Shown here piece by piece: positions 61,316 to 64,000 of a stretch of 64,000 bases of DNA. Made by a program: the position numbers and the translations under genes. Under the pieces are notes generated by a model. It saw only the letters and a program-made list of their open reading frames with translations, had not been told where the DNA came from and did not search any database. The stretch's first letter is position 1, and each line of letters begins with the position of its first letter. The stretch comes from Saururus chinensis (lineage: Eukaryota; Streptophyta; Magnoliopsida; Piperales; Saururaceae): assembly GCA_035235625.1 (NCBI GenBank), contig CP141140.1, forward strand, positions 15,830,685 to 15,894,684. Direction: 5' to 3'.

Positions 61316-61696
61316 GTGATGCCTTTAGACACCAATTCTACCGTTGACTCCACCATCGAACTCGATGGATTACAAGGTAGGGGACTTTAAATACATAATT
61401 TTATGATAACATGATTTAAATGATTAGCAACATGGATTGTAGTGATTTAATGCTTTGGACATTATGTAATGATCCATTTGCATGATGCAAGAGGGAGGTG
61501 ATGCCTTTGGCCACCAATTCCGTCGTTGACTCCACCACCGTCATATTCTCACCATCGAACTTACATGGATTACAAGGTAGGGTACTTTAAACACATAATT
61601 TTATGATAGCATGATTTAAATGATTAGCAACATGGATTATAGTGATTTAATGCTTTGGACATTATATAATGATCCATTTGCATGATGCAAGAGGGA
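61316..61696 (+). repeat. Tandem duplication, period 182
   Basis: Unit 1 begins GTGATGCCTTTAGACACCAA at 61316 and unit 2 GTGATGCCTTTGGCCACCAA at 61498. The second half of each (ATGATTTAAATGATTAGCAA ... TTTGCATGATGCAAGAGGGA) is nearly identical. Unit 2 has a small insertion of about 16 bp. Confidence 0.9.
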
Positions 61697-62201
61697 AAAA
61701 TAATAAAATATGGTATGCTTATACATATGATGTGTATGTAAGCTACGAGCATGTGTTATGTATGTTGATTGTGTGTATTCTAGTATGGCGACTAAAGAAT
61801 ATGTGGGTAAGTTATGTGATGAATTACGGGTATGTGATGCATATAAATTATGGATATGCATATGTATGTGGGGCAAATGTATATTCAAAAGTCGGTAAGT
61901 GGTGTCAAAGGGTTGTGCATGGATTTTGATATGGATCTGTATCAATATGACTGACGTCGAAGGGTGTATACGTGATGGGTGAGGGTTAGTTTGGATTGGA
62001 ATATATATATTGAGGGCTGAGTAAGTAAGCGAACTTAGGGTTTGGAGCCTTTACGGGGGATTGTCAGATAATAAGAGTACACAACATAATTGTAGAAGCA
62101 TAATTTATATATTATAAATTGGAATGTAAGAATAATAAGTGAGGTATTAGTAAGACTTTGATGACTAGAGTTAGATTAGAGGGGTTTCATTTGGTAATTT
62201 T
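61697..62201. other. Intergenic DNA, no gene seen
   Basis: Rich in ATGTGTATG/TATGCATATG words. The overlapping open frames on both strands are low-complexity and not called. Confidence 0.4.
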
Positions 62202-62999
62202 TGTAACGCCCGAGATTTTTCACACATTTTCCTTAAAATTCACGGAAAATTTTTGCAATATAACATCTATAAATCGAAGGAAAATGACAAAATCAAAACC
62301 TGATAAAACAGTTTATAATTTAAAACACTAAACATCCATTTTCCATCTAAATATTTTCATCACACGGTCAAACATCGTACGACCAAAGCAAATATCATCA
62401 GGCGCTACTCGAAAACACACGTACAACTAAATTGCTATGATCATAGACTTTAAATACAAATCCCTCCCAGACATCCCTGAGTACAAGTCCCATAACAGTC
62501 CACAGACTAATCCAAATAAAAGTCCAGAATATACACATCTTAACGTCTCGTCTCACCCAATACATCGGATCGTGGCACAAACAAACTCGCAGTGAGTCAA
62601 GCATATACCTGAGTTAACGGGAATCAATCCACCGCTGAAATGAGCATCCATCTCCAGGAGCTCTCTGCACAAACCTACAAAACCTCCCGTACAACGGGGC
62701 TAAAAAGTAGGGTAATGAGTATTTTCATACTCAGTAAGAAAATACCCAATAGGGGAAATCCCAAACGGTGAACTCAACAAGTTCATAAATACATGCGTTC
62801 ATGCAACTTAAACATGAAGCAGATAGGCATATCAATATCATGCTCATGCACATACAAACATACCAAATGCACTATCATGCCAAAGTCATACCAAATGCAC
62901 CATCATGCCAAAATCATACCAAAGGCACCATCATGACAAAATCATACCATTAAATTAAACTTACACAAACACCCTTATCCAGGGTCTTACAAACTTACT

Positions 63000-63250
63000 C
63001 GTACCATCGTACGCTTACTCGTATAACTTACACATAATTGTACGACCTTACTCGTACAATCATAAACTTACTCGTACGACCTTACTCGTACATCTTACAC
63101 TTACTCGTACGACCTTACTCGTACAGTCTTACACTTACAGTCTTACTCAGAAGCATACACTTACAATCTTGCTCATACTCATACTCTTACAATCGTACTC
63201 ATACTCATACTCTTACAGTCGTACTCATACTCTCACAGACGTACACATAC
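63000..63250. repeat. Degenerate CTTACTCGTAC tandem array
   Basis: This is the counterpart of the array at 15950-16340, shorter by roughly 140 bp. Confidence 0.8.
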
Positions 63251-63481
63251 TATCGACTACTGAAGCTCATTACAACTAATAAGCTCTAGCGTCGAGATGG
63301 AAAAGAATGCCACAGGGGCATCACCTTAACCTCTAGGGAGTGACTAGACGCCATGGACTTTTCCGAAGGTAAGGCACACCAATGCTCATGGGGCACTGGA
63401 TCAAACAGGTAAGAGTAGATCCATGATACTACTTACCTAAGCGCGCAAACATAAACACCCACACATAAGGGGTCATACAGT

Positions 63482-63586
63482 TGCCCACCATAATGGATCT
63501 TATAGTGCCATAGAATTGCCCACCATAATGGGTCTTATAGTGCCAGAGAATTGCCCACCATAATGGGTCTTATAGTGCCATGCCAC
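63482..63586. repeat. 35-bp tandem repeat, three units
   Basis: Units starting TGCCCACCATAATGG at 63482, 63517 and 63552. The counterpart at 16578 has two units. Confidence 0.85.
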
Positions 63587-63658
63587 TCTTGGGCAGAAAA
63601 CATACAGTGCCACTTGGGCAGAAACGTACAGTGCCACTCTTGGGCGGAAACATACAAC

Positions 63659-63915
63659 GCTCTTAACAAAGCATCAAACGTTTGGGCTTATACAGCACAC
63701 AGACCAAATCAGAAACATACTTCGCTCTCAACAGAGCATCAAACATCTGGGCTTCATATAGCACACATACAAAGTCAGAAACGTACATTGCTCTCAACAA
63801 AGCATTAAACGTCTGGGCTTATACAACACACAGACCAAATCAGAAACATATGTCGCTCTCAGCAGAGCATCGGACGTCTAGTGCTCTATACAGTACACAA
63901 ACAACATCCCGTAGG
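63659..63915. repeat. 65-66-bp tandem repeat, four units
   Basis: Units beginning GCTCT(C/T)A(A/G)CA(A/G)AGCAT start at 63659, 63724, 63790 and 63855, with CTGGGCTTATACAGCACACA in the middle. The first LTR copy has a single unit near 16723. Confidence 0.85.
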
Positions 63916-64000
63916 ATAAACACCATGGCAAGACATGAGAAATGCTCAGCCAACTCATTATTGGCTAGCTCAAACACGGAACTTAATCCATTGAACCCTC

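Larger units (their letters stand above)
62202..64000 (-). mobile_element. Second copy of the 4.46-kb LTR, cut by the window end
   Basis: It begins TGTAACGCCCGAGATTTTTC and follows 15179-16867 closely from end to end, with small indels. On the minus strand this is the 3' part of the LTR. Only one end is inside the window, so I cannot tell whether it is a solo LTR or part of a full element. The left flank is ATTTT (62197-62201). Confidence 0.9.

Overview
This window is nuclear DNA from a flowering plant. It has spliceosomal introns with GT-AG borders, three recognisable plant-family genes, and a very large load of nested plant LTR retrotransposons, hAT-type elements and small inverted-repeat elements (MITEs). 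GC-rich coding sequence (the ZHD gene and the first exons of the other two genes) in AT-rich intergenic DNA is compatible with a non-grass monocot or a magnoliid, but I cannot name the species.

Genes: (1) 2074-6419 (+), a four-exon GEM-like GRAM-domain protein of 286 aa; (2) 25063-25866 (+), a single-exon zinc-finger homeodomain (ZHD) transcription factor of 267 aa; (3) 52622-54518 (+), a two-exon family-1 UDP-glycosyltransferase of 459 aa that resembles the UGT76 group. They lie 20-25 kb apart and show no sign of forming a pathway or cluster.

Mobile DNA: about 665-1298 and 56230-56898 are two opposite-facing copies of an element carrying rows of palindromes. At 11596-12038, 12524-13404 and 58832-61164 are non-autonomous hAT-type elements whose 8-bp target duplications can be read directly. 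At 14700-20998 a small MITE is split by an LTR (14730-20869), which is itself split by a 4.46-kb LTR (15179-19641, target duplication GGTAC). A second copy of that 4.46-kb LTR starts at 62202 and runs off the end. A 3.25-kb solo LTR fills 30628-33876. A 5'-truncated, decayed Ty1-copia element lies on the minus strand at 40830-46290, and a 1172-bp solo LTR (41881-43052, duplication GTTAC) sits inside its RNase H region. Another solo LTR occupies 46958-49098.

The most unusual structures are the palindrome-array element pair, a foldback element with two tRNA-like modules nested in a hAT element (59976-60518), a tandem array of GC-rich palindromes just 3' of the glycosyltransferase (55199-55690), and a foldback repeat with arms of about 300 bp upstream of it (50650-51560). 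I found no CRISPR, operon or bacterial-type system, and no convincing undescribed protein-coding system. The novelty here lies in repeat architecture. All alignments were made by eye, so repeat edges without a stated target duplication are approximate.
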